The notes beneath the pieces were generated by a model. It was not told the DNA's origin. It worked only from the letters and a program-made list of their open reading frames with translations, and did no database searches. The translations under genes were made by a program, and so were the position numbers. A stretch of 64,000 nt of DNA from JBEIFW01 sp046081125 (GTDB lineage: Bacteria; Actinomycetota; Acidimicrobiia; Acidimicrobiales; Ilumatobacteraceae), in the NCBI GenBank assembly GCA_046081125.1, contig JBJTVH010000094.1:45378-109377 (forward strand). The letters are read 5' to 3'. Positions 1 to 7,839 of this stretch are shown here, one piece after another. Within the stretch, counting starts at the first letter, position 1; each line of letters begins with the position of its first letter.

Positions 1-292
1 CCCGCGTCTGGTCGTGGGCGTTGACCCAGATCCCCCGCGCCGTGGCCCACGCCGCGATCGAGGCGTCGAGCGCGTCGGATCCGGTGGCGGCGAACACCAG
101 CCAGGTGCCTTCGAGCTGCTCGGCGATGTCCTCGGGCGGGGCCGGCGGAGCCACGACCACCTCGGCGCCGGTGACCGCGAGCAGGGCGAGCCGTTGACGG
201 GCGACGTCCCCGTCGCCGACGACGGCCACCCGCCGACCCCGCAGGTCGAGCATGACCGGCAGCGTGCGGGCCCGGTCCGTTCCGTCCGTCAT
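1..292 (-). CDS. Precorrin-2 dehydrogenase / sirohydrochlorin ferrochelatase, N-terminal part (cut by window edge)
   Basis: The gene reads leftwards from an ATG at 290-292 and runs off the window, so only 97 residues are visible. They form a Rossmann NAD-binding fold: RVAVVGDGDVARQR (residues 21-34) is the dinucleotide loop, and the later stretch VFAATGSDALDASI fits the CysG/Met8 family. Members oxidise precorrin-2 to sirohydrochlorin and some insert iron to give siroheme. The gene diverges, 30 bp away, from the methyltransferase that makes precorrin-2, and a siroheme reductase lies 2.6 kb further on, so a siroheme role is likely. The glycine loop reads GDGDVA where GGGxVA is more usual. Whether a ferrochelatase half exists cannot be seen. 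Confidence 0.85.
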   Translation of the reverse strand, partial: MTDGTDRARTLPVMLDLRGRRVAVVGDGDVARQRLALLAVTGAEVVVAPPAPPEDIAEQLEGTWLVFAATGSDALDASIAAWATARGIWVNAHDQTR

Positions 293-322
293 TGTCGACC
301 AGCGTAGTCAACAATTGGTACG

Positions 323-1078
323 GTGCTCGGTGTGGCCGGACCGCCGTACCCCGTCTCGCTGGTCGGCGCCGGTCCCGGCGATCCCGAGTTGCTCACCGTG
401 CGGGCCGTGCGACGGCTGCGCGAGGCCGAGGTCGTCCTGCACGACCGGCTCCTCGATCCCGAGGTGCTCGGCCACGCTCGGCCCGATGCGCTCCTCGTCG
501 ACGTCGGCAAGGGCCCGGGGGAGTCCTGGACCCAGGAGCGGATCAACGACCTGCTCGTCGAGCATGCCCGGGCGGGGCGCAGGGTCGTGCGGCTCAAGGG
601 CGGCGACCCCTTCCTGTTCGGTCGAGGCCGCGAGGAGGCCGATGCGCTCGAGGCGGCGGGACTGGCCTGGGAGGTGGTGCCGGGGGTGAGCTCGGCCCTT
701 GCGGGCCCGGCCGCGATGGGGGTGCCGGTCACGCATCGTCGGGTCTCGGCGGCCGTCACGATCGTGACGTGCAGCCGGGCCGCCGGCGAGGCCGAACCGG
801 ACTGGGCGGCGTTGGCACAGCTCGGGGGCACGATCGTTGTCCTGATGGGCGCGGCGACGCGCGGCGAGGTGGCGGGCCATTTGATGCGGGCCGGCCTGGC
901 GCCGGCCACACCGGTCGCCGCGGTCACCAACGCCACGCGGCCCGACCAGCGGGTCGTGCTGGGGACCCTCGACGAGCTCGGCGTGCTGCCCGTGGACGCG
1001 CCCGCGGTGATCGTGATCGGTGCCGTCGCCCGCTACGCCGCCGGCGCCGCCGACGCGGCTGCGCTTGCCGCCGCCTGA
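323..1078 (+). CDS. cobA: Uroporphyrinogen-III C-methyltransferase
   Basis: This 251-residue protein belongs to the tetrapyrrole methylase family and is the length of a stand-alone SUMT. It uses S-adenosylmethionine to methylate uroporphyrinogen III twice, giving precorrin-2, the branch point to siroheme and cobalamin. VGAGPGDPELL (residues 14-24) and GGDPFLFGRG (93-102) are the two classic SAM/substrate motifs, and a third block begins VPGVSSALAGPA. The start is a GTG 30 bp from the divergent precorrin-2 dehydrogenase gene. With the siroheme-dependent reductase at 2882-4672 nearby, the most economical role is siroheme supply; a part in cobalamin synthesis cannot be excluded. Confidence 0.92.
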   Translation: MLGVAGPPYPVSLVGAGPGDPELLTVRAVRRLREAEVVLHDRLLDPEVLGHARPDALLVDVGKGPGESWTQERINDLLVEHARAGRRVVRLKGGDPFLFGRGREEADALEAAGLAWEVVPGVSSALAGPAAMGVPVTHRRVSAAVTIVTCSRAAGEAEPDWAALAQLGGTIVVLMGAATRGEVAGHLMRAGLAPATPVAAVTNATRPDQRVVLGTLDELGVLPVDAPAVIVIGAVARYAAGAADAAALAAA

Positions 1079-1151
1079 CGGGCTGACCGGCCGCTGTCTG
1101 ACGGCACAACCGGCGGCCTGGCAGGCTGGGCCGGACGTGAAGGGGGTCGTC

Positions 1152-2558
1152 GTGCGAGATGTCGACGTGGTCGTCGTCGGGTCGGGGGCTGCGGGACTGG
1201 CTGCGGCGCTCGCAGCGCGGGCCGAGGGTGCCGGGCGGGTGCTGGTCGCCGAGGCCGAGGGCGTGGTGGGCGGCTCGTCACGGTTGTCGGGTGGGCTCAT
1301 CATGGGCGCTGGGACCCGCTACCAGCGGGCCCTCGGCATCGACGACGATGCCGAGTCGCTGTTCCACGACTACCTGCAGGTGAACCGGTGGAACGTCGAC
1401 GCCGCCGTCGTGCGGCGCCTGTGCGAGTTCGCCGGCCCCACGGTGGAGTGGTTGGGCGACCTCGGCGTCGAGTACCACCCCGAGCTCGTGTTCGGCGGCG
1501 ACGAGCGGGTGCCCCGGGTCCACGTGCCGGTCGGTCGCGGTCAGGCCGTCGTCGACGTCCTGCACCGCCACTGCCGGGAGCTCGACGTCGACGTCGCGCT
1601 CGGGCAACGCATCGACCGGCTCGCCGTCGGCGACGACGGCGTCGTCGCCGGGGTGGCCGTCGGCGACGACGAGATCCGCGCCGGCGCAGTGGTGCTCGCC
1701 TCGGGCGGGTTCGCCAACGACCCGGCCAATCTCGCACGCTTCTACCCGTCGGCGGCTGCAACCGGGAACGCCTGGTACATCGGGGCGGCGGGCGCCCGCG
1801 GTGATGCGCTCGAGCTCGGCGCCCAGGTGCGGGCCCAGACCACCGGCCACGACCGCGGGCTGCGCCTGCTCCACGCCGGCTTCGCCCCGATCCTCGAGGC
1901 GTACCTACCGGGGTGGCTGGTGTTGGTCAACGCCAAGGGCCATCGGTTCTGCGACGAGACCGCGCCCTACGGGATGATGGACTTCCTCGTGCGCGAGCAA
2001 GGGGACCGGGTGTGGGCGGTGTTCGATCGGCCCACGCTGGAGCGCGCCACCCAGGCCGGTGCCGCCCGCTACAAGCAGGCCATCCCCGGGTCGTCGAAGT
2101 ACCAGAGCCCCCACTGGACGACCGAGGTGGTCGACCAGATGGTGCGCGAGGGCAAGGTGGCGACGGCGTCGACGATCGAGGACCTCGCAGCGGCGCTCGG
2201 CCTCCCCGGCGTGGCGCTCGCCGGATCGGTGCAGCGGTACAACCGGGCGGTGGAGTCCGGCGTCGACGACCAGTTCGGGAAGTACCGCAGCTTCCTCGAC
2301 GCGATCGCGCAGCCGCCGTTCTACGGCGTCGAACTGCGCCCGTCGACGGTGTGCTTCACCTCGTTCGGGCTCCGGATCGATCCCGACGCCCGGGTGCTCG
2401 ACGAGGCGAGCGCCCCGATCACCGGGCTGTACGCGGCCGGGGAGTGCACCGGCGGCGTCGTCGGGGCGCACTACGTCGGCAGCGGGAACTCGTACGCCAA
2501 CATCACGACCTATGGGCGCATCGCCGGGGCCGCCGCCGCCCGGCACGCCGGCGCGTAG
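1152..2558 (+). CDS. FAD-dependent oxidoreductase, fumarate reductase / ketosteroid dehydrogenase flavoprotein family
   Basis: The 468-residue protein opens with a beta-alpha-beta FAD-binding motif, VVVVGSGAAGLAAALAA (GxGxxG at residues 10-15). It continues as a FAD_binding_2 protein and closes with the second FAD motif, YAAGECTGGVVGAHYVGSG. This family includes fumarate reductase subunits, 3-ketosteroid dehydrogenases and urocanate-reductase-like enzymes; I cannot choose among them. An in-frame GTG at 1152 is chosen because AAGGGGG lies 5 nt upstream; the reading frame is open further upstream but without a better ribosome site. It lies between the siroheme methyltransferase and the siroheme reductase on the same strand, so co-transcription is possible, but no functional link is evident. 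Confidence 0.85.
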   Translation: MRDVDVVVVGSGAAGLAAALAARAEGAGRVLVAEAEGVVGGSSRLSGGLIMGAGTRYQRALGIDDDAESLFHDYLQVNRWNVDAAVVRRLCEFAGPTVEWLGDLGVEYHPELVFGGDERVPRVHVPVGRGQAVVDVLHRHCRELDVDVALGQRIDRLAVGDDGVVAGVAVGDDEIRAGAVVLASGGFANDPANLARFYPSAAATGNAWYIGAAGARGDALELGAQVRAQTTGHDRGLRLLHAGFAPILEAYLPGWLVLVNAKGHRFCDETAPYGMMDFLVREQGDRVWAVFDRPTLERATQAGAARYKQAIPGSSKYQSPHWTTEVVDQMVREGKVATASTIEDLAAALGLPGVALAGSVQRYNRAVESGVDDQFGKYRSFLDAIAQPPFYGVELRPSTVCFTSFGLRIDPDARVLDEASAPITGLYAAGECTGGVVGAHYVGSGNSYANITTYGRIAGAAAARHAGA

Positions 2559-2567
2559 CGTGCCGGC

Positions 2568-2825
2568 GTGCGCCGCTCGATCGACGACTACCCGTTCCGG
2601 CCCGAGGACCTGCCCCCGGGCGCCGACGACGCCGACCGGATCTCGTGGGCGATCGCGATCAGCGACGACTACGACGACGCCGAGCCCCGTGTGGTGTTGA
2701 CCGTCGAGGAAGTCGGCCGGCCCGGCGCCGGGCTCGTCGCCCACCTGCACCCGGCGCAGGCCCGGCGGCTGCGGGCGGCGCTGGCGGACGCGTTGCGGGA
2801 GATCGGGGCCGACATCGGCCGGTGA
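2568..2825 (+). CDS. Small acidic hypothetical protein (85 aa)
   Basis: I do not recognise this 85-residue protein. It starts with a GTG 9 bp after the flavoprotein stop and ends 56 bp before the reductase gene, so it is probably part of the same transcript. The first half is acidic (DDYPF, DDADR, SDDYDD); the second half has a short predicted helix rich in Arg and Ala (AQARRLRAALADALREIGAD). No cysteine, signal peptide or membrane segment is present. The codon pattern is like the neighbours, with G/C in the third position. It is supported by position and reading-frame quality rather than by a known family. Confidence 0.65.
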   Translation: MRRSIDDYPFRPEDLPPGADDADRISWAIAISDDYDDAEPRVVLTVEEVGRPGAGLVAHLHPAQARRLRAALADALREIGADIGR

Positions 2826-2881
2826 CGGCGGCTAAAGTCGACCGGAACGGTCATCTTTTCGACCCATCGTTCGGAGGACTC

Positions 2882-4672
2882 GTGTCCATCGCTCCCGTGG
2901 TGCCCGCCCCCCGCGACCTCGACGAGGAACAGCTGCGCGACATCGAACGGTTCGAGCGGGCGATCGCGCAGTACCTCGCCGGCGAGATCGACGAGGACGT
3001 GTTCCGGGTGATGCGCCTCAACAACGGTGTCTACGGCCAGCGGCAGGGCGGCACCAACCAGATGGTGCGCATCAAGCTCCCCGCCGGGACGATCACGCCC
3101 GAACAGCTCGAGCTGATGGGCTTCTTGGCCGAGACGTATTCGCGGGGGTGGGGGCACGTCACCACCCGGCAGAACGTGCAGATCCACTTCGTCGAGCTCA
3201 CCAAGGTGCCCGAGGTGATGCGGCATCTCGCCGCCGTCGGCCTCACCAGCCGCGAGGCGTGCGGCGACACCGTCCGCAACGTGATGGCCTGCCATCTGGC
3301 CGGCGCCTGCCCCTACGAGCACCTCGACGTGACGCCGTGGGCCGAAGCGACGTTCCGGCACTTCGTGCGCAACCCGCTCGGCCAGCGCCTGCCCCGCAAG
3401 TTCAAGGTGAACTTCTCGGGCTGCTCGACCGACTGCGGGCAGGCGATGTTCAACGACGTCGGCGTGGTCGCCACCACCCGCACGCTCGAGGACGGCACCA
3501 CCGAGGGCGGCTTTCGCGTGTACCTCGCGGGTGGTCTCGGGGCCACGCCGCATCCGGCGTTGGCGCTCGAGGAGTTCACGAGCCGCGAGGACCTGCTCCC
3601 GACCGTCGAAGCCGTGCTGCGGGTGTTCGACCAGACCGGCAACCGGGACAACAAGCTGCGCGCCCGGCTCAAGTGGGTGGTCGACACCCTTGGCATCGAC
3701 GAGGTGCGCCGCCGGGTGCTCAAGGTGCGCCGCACCCTGCCGGCGTCGAGCTCGTGGCCCGGAGGCATCCCGGCCGAGGTGGCCAAGGCCGGGGACGCAC
3801 CGGCCGGTGCGTCGGCCACCGGCGAGCGGACCGCCGTCGGCCAAGGGGTGCGCGTCGATCTCCTCCCGAGCGACCCGTACCGGCGATGGGAGGCGACCAG
3901 CGTGGTGCGCGGCGTGGCCAACGGATCGGTGTCGGCCGTTGCGTACGCAGCGCTCGGCGACATCACCGCCGAGCAGTTCCGGGCGCTCGCCTCGATCCAG
4001 CGGGAGCTCGGCGCCGACGTCCGGTTGTCCAACCGGCAGAACGTCGTGTTCCGAGGGCTGACCGAGGCCCAGCTCGGGGTGCTGTACGCCCGTCTCGACG
4101 CGATCGGGATGGCGCGGCCGGGGGCCGAGCTCGCCCGTGACGTGGTCGCCTGCCCCGGCGCGGACACCTGCAACATCGCGGTAACCCAGTCGCGGGGCCT
4201 CGCCAAGGCGATCGGGGAGGCGCTCGAGGCCGAAGGTCTCGCCGAGGTCGGCGGCGTGCGGATCAACATCTCGGGCTGCACCAACTCCTGCGGTCAGCAC
4301 CACGCGAGCGACATCGGCTTCTTCGGCGCCGAGCGTCGGGCCCACGGCCGCAGCGCCCCCGGCTACCAGATGCTGCTCGGCGGCCACGTCGGGCAGGAGC
4401 AGATCCACTTCGGTGACAAGGCGCTGCGGCTCCCGGCGAAGAACGCGCCGGAAGCCGTGGTGCGCGTGGTGCGGCGCTTCGCCGGCGAACGCAACGCCGG
4501 CGAGACCTTCCGGGGCTGGCTCGACCGGGTGGGCGGCGCCGGGTCGGTGGGGTTGGAGCTCAAGGAGCTCGACCGGTTCCCCACGTTCGAGGAGGACCCC
4601 TCGTTCTACGCGGACTATGACGAGACCGGTCCGTTCGTGGCCGCCGTCGGCGACTCGGAGTGCGCGGTCTGA
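2882..4672 (+). CDS. Siroheme and [4Fe-4S] nitrite/sulfite reductase
   Basis: The 596-residue protein has the twofold-repeated plan of ferredoxin-dependent sulfite and nitrite reductases. The siroheme/[4Fe-4S] ligands are C424-x5-C430 (CPGADTC) and C466-x3-C470 (SGCTNSCGQHH); TTRQNVQIHF and LPRKFKVNFSG are conserved family blocks. It reduces sulfite to sulfide or nitrite to ammonia by six electrons in the cytoplasm. The sequence alone does not separate the two; the neighbouring DUF4202 gene and sulfur genes favour sulfite. A GGAGG at 2873-2877 sets the GTG start at 2882. Unusually, the N-terminal half also has C127, C137 and a C181-x3-C185 pair in the position equivalent to the cluster loop. 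Confidence 0.9.
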   Translation: MSIAPVVPAPRDLDEEQLRDIERFERAIAQYLAGEIDEDVFRVMRLNNGVYGQRQGGTNQMVRIKLPAGTITPEQLELMGFLAETYSRGWGHVTTRQNVQIHFVELTKVPEVMRHLAAVGLTSREACGDTVRNVMACHLAGACPYEHLDVTPWAEATFRHFVRNPLGQRLPRKFKVNFSGCSTDCGQAMFNDVGVVATTRTLEDGTTEGGFRVYLAGGLGATPHPALALEEFTSREDLLPTVEAVLRVFDQTGNRDNKLRARLKWVVDTLGIDEVRRRVLKVRRTLPASSSWPGGIPAEVAKAGDAPAGASATGERTAVGQGVRVDLLPSDPYRRWEATSVVRGVANGSVSAVAYAALGDITAEQFRALASIQRELGADVRLSNRQNVVFRGLTEAQLGVLYARLDAIGMARPGAELARDVVACPGADTCNIAVTQSRGLAKAIGEALEAEGLAEVGGVRINISGCTNSCGQHHASDIGFFGAERRAHGRSAPGYQMLLGGHVGQEQIHFGDKALRLPAKNAPEAVVRVVRRFAGERNAGETFRGWLDRVGGAGSVGLELKELDRFPTFEEDPSFYADYDETGPFVAAVGDSECAV

Positions 4673-5256
4673 GCCCGGATCGGTACGCCCGGGCGGTCGC
4701 GTCCATCGACGCCGCGAACGCAGCCGACCCGACCGTGGTCGTGGTCGCCGGGGTGCCGCAGCCCTTGGCCCAGGCCCACGGTCGGCTGGCCTCTGCCTGG
4801 GTGGCACGGCTGCTCGACCCGGCCCCGGACACCGCGCTGCTCGCCGCTCGGGCGCATCACCTCCGGCGCTGGGTGGTGCCTCGGGCCAGCTACCCGGCCG
4901 ACCGCCCGGGATACCTGCGGTGGCGCCGGGACCAGAAGGCCCGTCATGCCGTCGAGGTGGCCGAGCTTCTCGGCGAGGCCGGCTTCGGCCCGACCGACAT
5001 CGCCCGGGTGCAGGCGTCGATCCGGCGCGAGGGGTTGGGCACGGACGCCGAGACGCAGGCCGTCGAGGACGCGGCATGCCTGGTGTTCCTGGAGACCCAG
5101 TTGGCCGAGGTGTCGACGCGGCTGGACCGGTCGCACCTGTGCGAGGTGATCCGCAAGACGGCCCGCAAGATGAGCCCGGCGGGGCTCGCGCTCGTCGCTG
5201 AGGTGCCGCTCGGCCCGGCCGAGCGGGCGCTGCTCGCCGAGGCCCTCGACGGCTGA
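4660..5256 (+). CDS. DUF4202 family protein
   Basis: This 198-residue protein overlaps the end of the reductase gene by 13 bp from a GTG start, which implies translational coupling. The sequence (AHHLRRWVVPR, then RHAVEVAELL and a helical C-terminal half ending in AERALLAEALDG) fits DUF4202, whose members are commonly found beside assimilatory sulfite reductases. The conserved His-His-Leu-Arg-Arg segment near residue 65 may be a ligand or active site, since the family resembles HD-type alpha-helical folds; that last point is inference. No biochemical function is established that I know of. The tight coupling makes a role in reductase maturation or sulfite assimilation the natural hypothesis. 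Confidence 0.8.
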   Translation: MRGLSPDRYARAVASIDAANAADPTVVVVAGVPQPLAQAHGRLASAWVARLLDPAPDTALLAARAHHLRRWVVPRASYPADRPGYLRWRRDQKARHAVEVAELLGEAGFGPTDIARVQASIRREGLGTDAETQAVEDAACLVFLETQLAEVSTRLDRSHLCEVIRKTARKMSPAGLALVAEVPLGPAERALLAEALDG

Positions 5257-5292
5257 CCGCCGGCCGACCGGGCGCCGCCCGTCAGGTGCCGG

Positions 5293-5478
5293 TCAGCGTC
5301 GGCGCAATCGTGACAGCAGCGACCGGCGCTCGGGCGGGGTCGTGTCCGCCCGGGCGGGCTGCTCGCGGCACCGGCACCGTTGCGCCACAGGGACGCTGCC
5401 GAGCACCTGTTCGACATGGGCGCCGCACCCGGCCCAGGACGGTTTGCCGCATCGTTCGCACGTGACCGCTCTGCACAT
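5293..5478 (-). CDS. Small cysteine-rich protein, likely zinc-binding (61 aa)
   Basis: The protein begins MCRAVTCERCGKPSWAGCG, a start shared by a widespread family of short bacterial proteins of unknown function. C7-x2-C10 followed by C17 and a C34-x-C36 pair near RCRCR look like metal ligands, most likely zinc. The basic tail (LLSRLRRR) could touch nucleic acid or membrane. The ATG at 5476-5478 lies inside a perfect ATACCC-N4-GGGTAT palindrome, so expression should respond to the same CsoR/CstR-type repressor as the divergent persulfide dioxygenase. No Shine-Dalgarno sequence is obvious, and a leaderless transcript is possible. Confidence 0.75.
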   Translation of the reverse strand: MCRAVTCERCGKPSWAGCGAHVEQVLGSVPVAQRCRCREQPARADTTPPERRSLLSRLRRR

Positions 5479-5492
5479 ACCCGGCAGGGTAT
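5477..5492. promoter_or_regulatory. CsoR/CstR-type operator 1, ATACCC-GGCA-GGGTAT
   Basis: This is a perfect 16-bp inverted repeat of the form ATACCC-N4-GGGTAT. CsoR-family repressors (copper-sensing CsoR, persulfide-sensing CstR) bind TACCC-N4-GGGTA-type sites. It overlaps the start codon of the leftward 61-residue cysteine-rich gene and lies 35 bp, centre to centre, from an identical-arm second site. The nearby persulfide dioxygenase and TauE genes make a CstR-like persulfide sensor the best guess. The regulator gene is not in the window. Confidence 0.75.
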
Positions 5493-5511
5493 CAGTTCCG
5501 CGCCCGCCGTG

Positions 5512-5527
5512 ATACCCTGAGGGGTAT
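5512..5527. promoter_or_regulatory. CsoR/CstR-type operator 2, ATACCC-TGAG-GGGTAT
   Basis: This is a second perfect ATACCC-N4-GGGTAT palindrome with the same arms as the site at 5477-5492 and a different spacer. It sits 31 bp before the chosen start of the persulfide dioxygenase and would block its promoter. It also contains part of an upstream in-frame ATG (5526), which argues that this ATG is not the translational start. Confidence 0.78.
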
Positions 5528-5558
5528 GTCCGAGGGTGCCCGTGAGGAGGCCGACGTG

Positions 5559-6980
5559 ATGTTCTTCCGGCAGTACTACCTGGGATGTCTCTCCCACGCG
5601 AGCTACCTCGTCGGCGACACCGCAAGCGGGCGAGCGGTCGTGGTCGATCCCCAGCGCGATGTCGGGCAGTACCTCGCCGATGCCGAGGCGCAGGGCCTTC
5701 GGATCGTGCACGTGCTCGAGACCCACTTCCACGCCGACTTCCTGTCCGGCCACCTCGAACTCGCCCAACGCACGGGCGCGTCGATCGGCTACGGCCGGGC
5801 GGCCGCCGGGCGGGCCGAGTTCCCGATCGTGACCTTTGCCGACGGCGACACGATCGACCTCGGTGCCGGTGCCGGTGCCGGTCCCGGTGCCGGTGCCGGC
5901 ACGGTGATGCTCGAGATCCGGGAGACCCCCGGTCACACGCCGGAGTCCATCAGCATCGTCGTCTGGCCGCAGGGACGCGCCGGCCAGCCCTACGGGGTGC
6001 TCACCGGCGACACGCTGTTCATCGGCGACGTCGGTCGCCCCGACCTGCTCGCCTCCGTGGGAGTGACCGCCGACGAGCTGGCCCGCATGCTCTACCGCTC
6101 GTTGCACGAACGGCTGCTCGCGCTGCCCGACGCCACCCTGGTCTACCCGGCCCACGGCGCGGGCAGCGCGTGCGGAAAGAACCTGTCGACCGAGACGGTG
6201 TCGACCATCGGGGAGCAGCGGCGAACGAACTACGCCCTTGCCTCGATGAGCGTCGAGGCCTTCGTCGAGGCCGTCACGCAGGGCCAGACCGTTGCGCCGT
6301 TGTACTTCCCGTTCGCCGCCACCCTCAATCGGCAGGCCCGCGCGCTGTTCGACGAGGCGAACGGGGTGACGCGGCTTTCACTCGAGCAGGTGCTCGACGC
6401 GCAGGCCGCCGGGGCGATCGTCCTCGACTCCCGGGACGACAAGTCCTTCGCCGCCGGGCACCTGCGCGGATCGGTGAACGTCGGGTTCAGCGGCCGGTTC
6501 GCCGAGTACGCCGGAGAGGTGATGCGTCCCGGCACCCCGATCGTGCTCGTCACCGAACCGGGCCAGGAGGATCTCGCTGCGACCCGGCTCGCCCGCATCG
6601 GCTTCGACGCAGTGCGGGGCGCGCTCGCCGACCCGGTTGCGACCTTCGTCGCCCACCCCGAGGTGGTGGAGCCGCTGTCGCGGCTGTCCGCTGCGGCGTT
6701 GGCCGAACGGATGCGAACCGTCGATGATCTGGTCGTGATCGACGTCCGCAACGCCGGCGAGCTGGCGTCCGGGGTGATCCCGGGATCCCGGAACATCAGC
6801 CTGCCGGCGCTCCTCGGCCGGATCGGTGAGCTCGACCCGGCTGCGCCGACGGTCGTGCACTGCGCCGGGGGGTACCGGTCGGCGATCGCCGCCAGCCTGC
6901 TGCGGGCCCACGGCTTCAGCGACGTGTCCGACCTGCTCGGCGGCTATCAGGCGTGGGCGGTCGCCGCCGGCGCGGTCTGA
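5559..6980 (+). CDS. cstB: Persulfide dioxygenase-rhodanese-rhodanese fusion, CstB-like
   Basis: The 473-residue protein starts with a metallo-beta-lactamase-fold persulfide dioxygenase: THFHADFLSGH supplies H56, H58, D60 and H65. A first rhodanese-like domain (about residues 285-355) has VLVTEPG where the catalytic cysteine loop should be and is probably inactive; the second has HCAGGYRS with C435. This dioxygenase, pseudo-rhodanese, rhodanese order is that of Staphylococcus aureus CstB, which converts persulfide to thiosulfate. GAGGAGG at 5544-5550 and the family start MFFRQYYLGCLSHASY support ATG 5559; a GTG at 5556 is possible. Six hexamer repeats add a Gly-Ala-rich insert near residue 105. 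Two CsoR-type operators lie upstream and TauE follows by 6 bp. Confidence 0.92.
   Translation: MFFRQYYLGCLSHASYLVGDTASGRAVVVDPQRDVGQYLADAEAQGLRIVHVLETHFHADFLSGHLELAQRTGASIGYGRAAAGRAEFPIVTFADGDTIDLGAGAGAGPGAGAGTVMLEIRETPGHTPESISIVVWPQGRAGQPYGVLTGDTLFIGDVGRPDLLASVGVTADELARMLYRSLHERLLALPDATLVYPAHGAGSACGKNLSTETVSTIGEQRRTNYALASMSVEAFVEAVTQGQTVAPLYFPFAATLNRQARALFDEANGVTRLSLEQVLDAQAAGAIVLDSRDDKSFAAGHLRGSVNVGFSGRFAEYAGEVMRPGTPIVLVTEPGQEDLAATRLARIGFDAVRGALADPVATFVAHPEVVEPLSRLSAAALAERMRTVDDLVVIDVRNAGELASGVIPGSRNISLPALLGRIGELDPAAPTVVHCAGGYRSAIAASLLRAHGFSDVSDLLGGYQAWAVAAGAV
5862..5897 (+). repeat. Six tandem GGTGCC hexamers inside the persulfide dioxygenase gene
   Basis: Six consecutive hexamers (five GGTGCC, one GGTCCC) encode a Gly-Ala/Pro run in the loop between two strands of the metallo-beta-lactamase domain. 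The length is in frame, so copy-number changes would alter the loop without a frameshift. Confidence 0.9.
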
Positions 6981-6986
6981 GCGACC

Positions 6987-7838
6987 ATGCGGGCGCTGCT
7001 GGCCTCCCCGCTCGGGTTCCTGATCGGCCTCTCCCTGGGCGCCCTCGGCGGGGGTGGCTCGATCCTGGCCGTGCCGGCGCTGGTGTACGGCGCCGGCCAG
7101 GGCGCCCGCCCGGCGACCGCGAGCTCGCTCGTGCTCGTGGCCGTCACCTCCTTGATCGGCATCATCCCGCACGTGCGCGCCGGCCGGGTGCGGTTCGTGT
7201 CGGGCACGGTGTTCGGCCTCGCCGGGATCGGGGGCTCGCTCGTCGGTTCCCGGGGCAACGCAGCGATCGACCCCGACGCCCTGCTGCTGGCCTTCTCGGC
7301 CGTGATGTTCCTTGCTGCGTTCGCGATGTGGCGCCGGCTCCGGCGGGCGGCGCGTATCGCCGTGCTGGCGGCGGCGGACGCAGGTGGGTCGCAGGGGGAC
7401 GAACCGGCCGGTGACCCATCGCAGGCCGGCGCACCGGTCGTGACGGCGGCGCGTGGACGGTTCGGGGCGGTGACGGTGGCCAAGGTCGTGCTCGCCGGCA
7501 CCGGGGTTGGATTGCTCACGGGGTTCTTCGGGGTGGGTGGCGGTTTCGTCATCGTGCCCGCCCTCGTGCTCACGCTCGGGTTTGCGATGCCCGAGGCGAT
7601 CGGCACGAGCCTGCTCGTCATCACCATCAACTCGCTGATCGCGCTCTCGACCCGGCTGCAGTCCGGCTCCATCGACTGGTCGGTCGTGATCCCGTTCCTC
7701 GTGGCCAGCCTGGTCGGGGTGATCGTCGGCGGGCGCGTCGCTGGCCGGCGCGACCCTGCTGCGCTGCAACGTTGGTTCGTCGTGCTGCTGGTGGCGGTCG
7801 CCACCTACACGGCCATCCGTTCCGCGCTCGCGCTCTGA
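6987..7838 (+). CDS. TauE/SafE-family sulfite exporter
   Basis: The 283-residue protein is hydrophobic throughout with about eight membrane segments in two repeated halves. The halves begin LIGLSLGALGGGGSILAVPAL (near residue 12) and LLTGFFGVGGGFVIVPAL (near residue 173), the glycine-rich repeat typical of the TauE/SafE/DUF81 family. Members export sulfite, sulfoacetate or other organosulfur anions. The central stretch (about residues 120-160) is a hydrophilic loop. It starts 6 bp after the CstB-like gene, the same pairing seen in cst operons, so removal of sulfite or thiosulfate made during persulfide detoxification is the likely job. It should share the operator-controlled promoter. Confidence 0.88.
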   Translation: MRALLASPLGFLIGLSLGALGGGGSILAVPALVYGAGQGARPATASSLVLVAVTSLIGIIPHVRAGRVRFVSGTVFGLAGIGGSLVGSRGNAAIDPDALLLAFSAVMFLAAFAMWRRLRRAARIAVLAAADAGGSQGDEPAGDPSQAGAPVVTAARGRFGAVTVAKVVLAGTGVGLLTGFFGVGGGFVIVPALVLTLGFAMPEAIGTSLLVITINSLIALSTRLQSGSIDWSVVIPFLVASLVGVIVGGRVAGRRDPAALQRWFVVLLVAVATYTAIRSALAL

Positions 7839-7839
7839 C

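Noticed and set aside
2669..5077. 802-codon open frame on the minus strand opposite the siroheme reductase
   Set aside because: It is composed of Arg/His/Pro-rich shadow sequence with no recognisable domain.
5526..5558. Upstream ATG at 5526 as the CstB start
   Set aside because: It lies in the operator palindrome, gives an atypical N-terminus and has no ribosome site, whereas ATG 5559 has GAGGAGG and matches the family start.
5862..5897. CRISPR or intergenic tandem repeat
   Set aside because: The hexamers are in frame in the CstB-like gene and encode a Gly-Ala run; there are no spacers.
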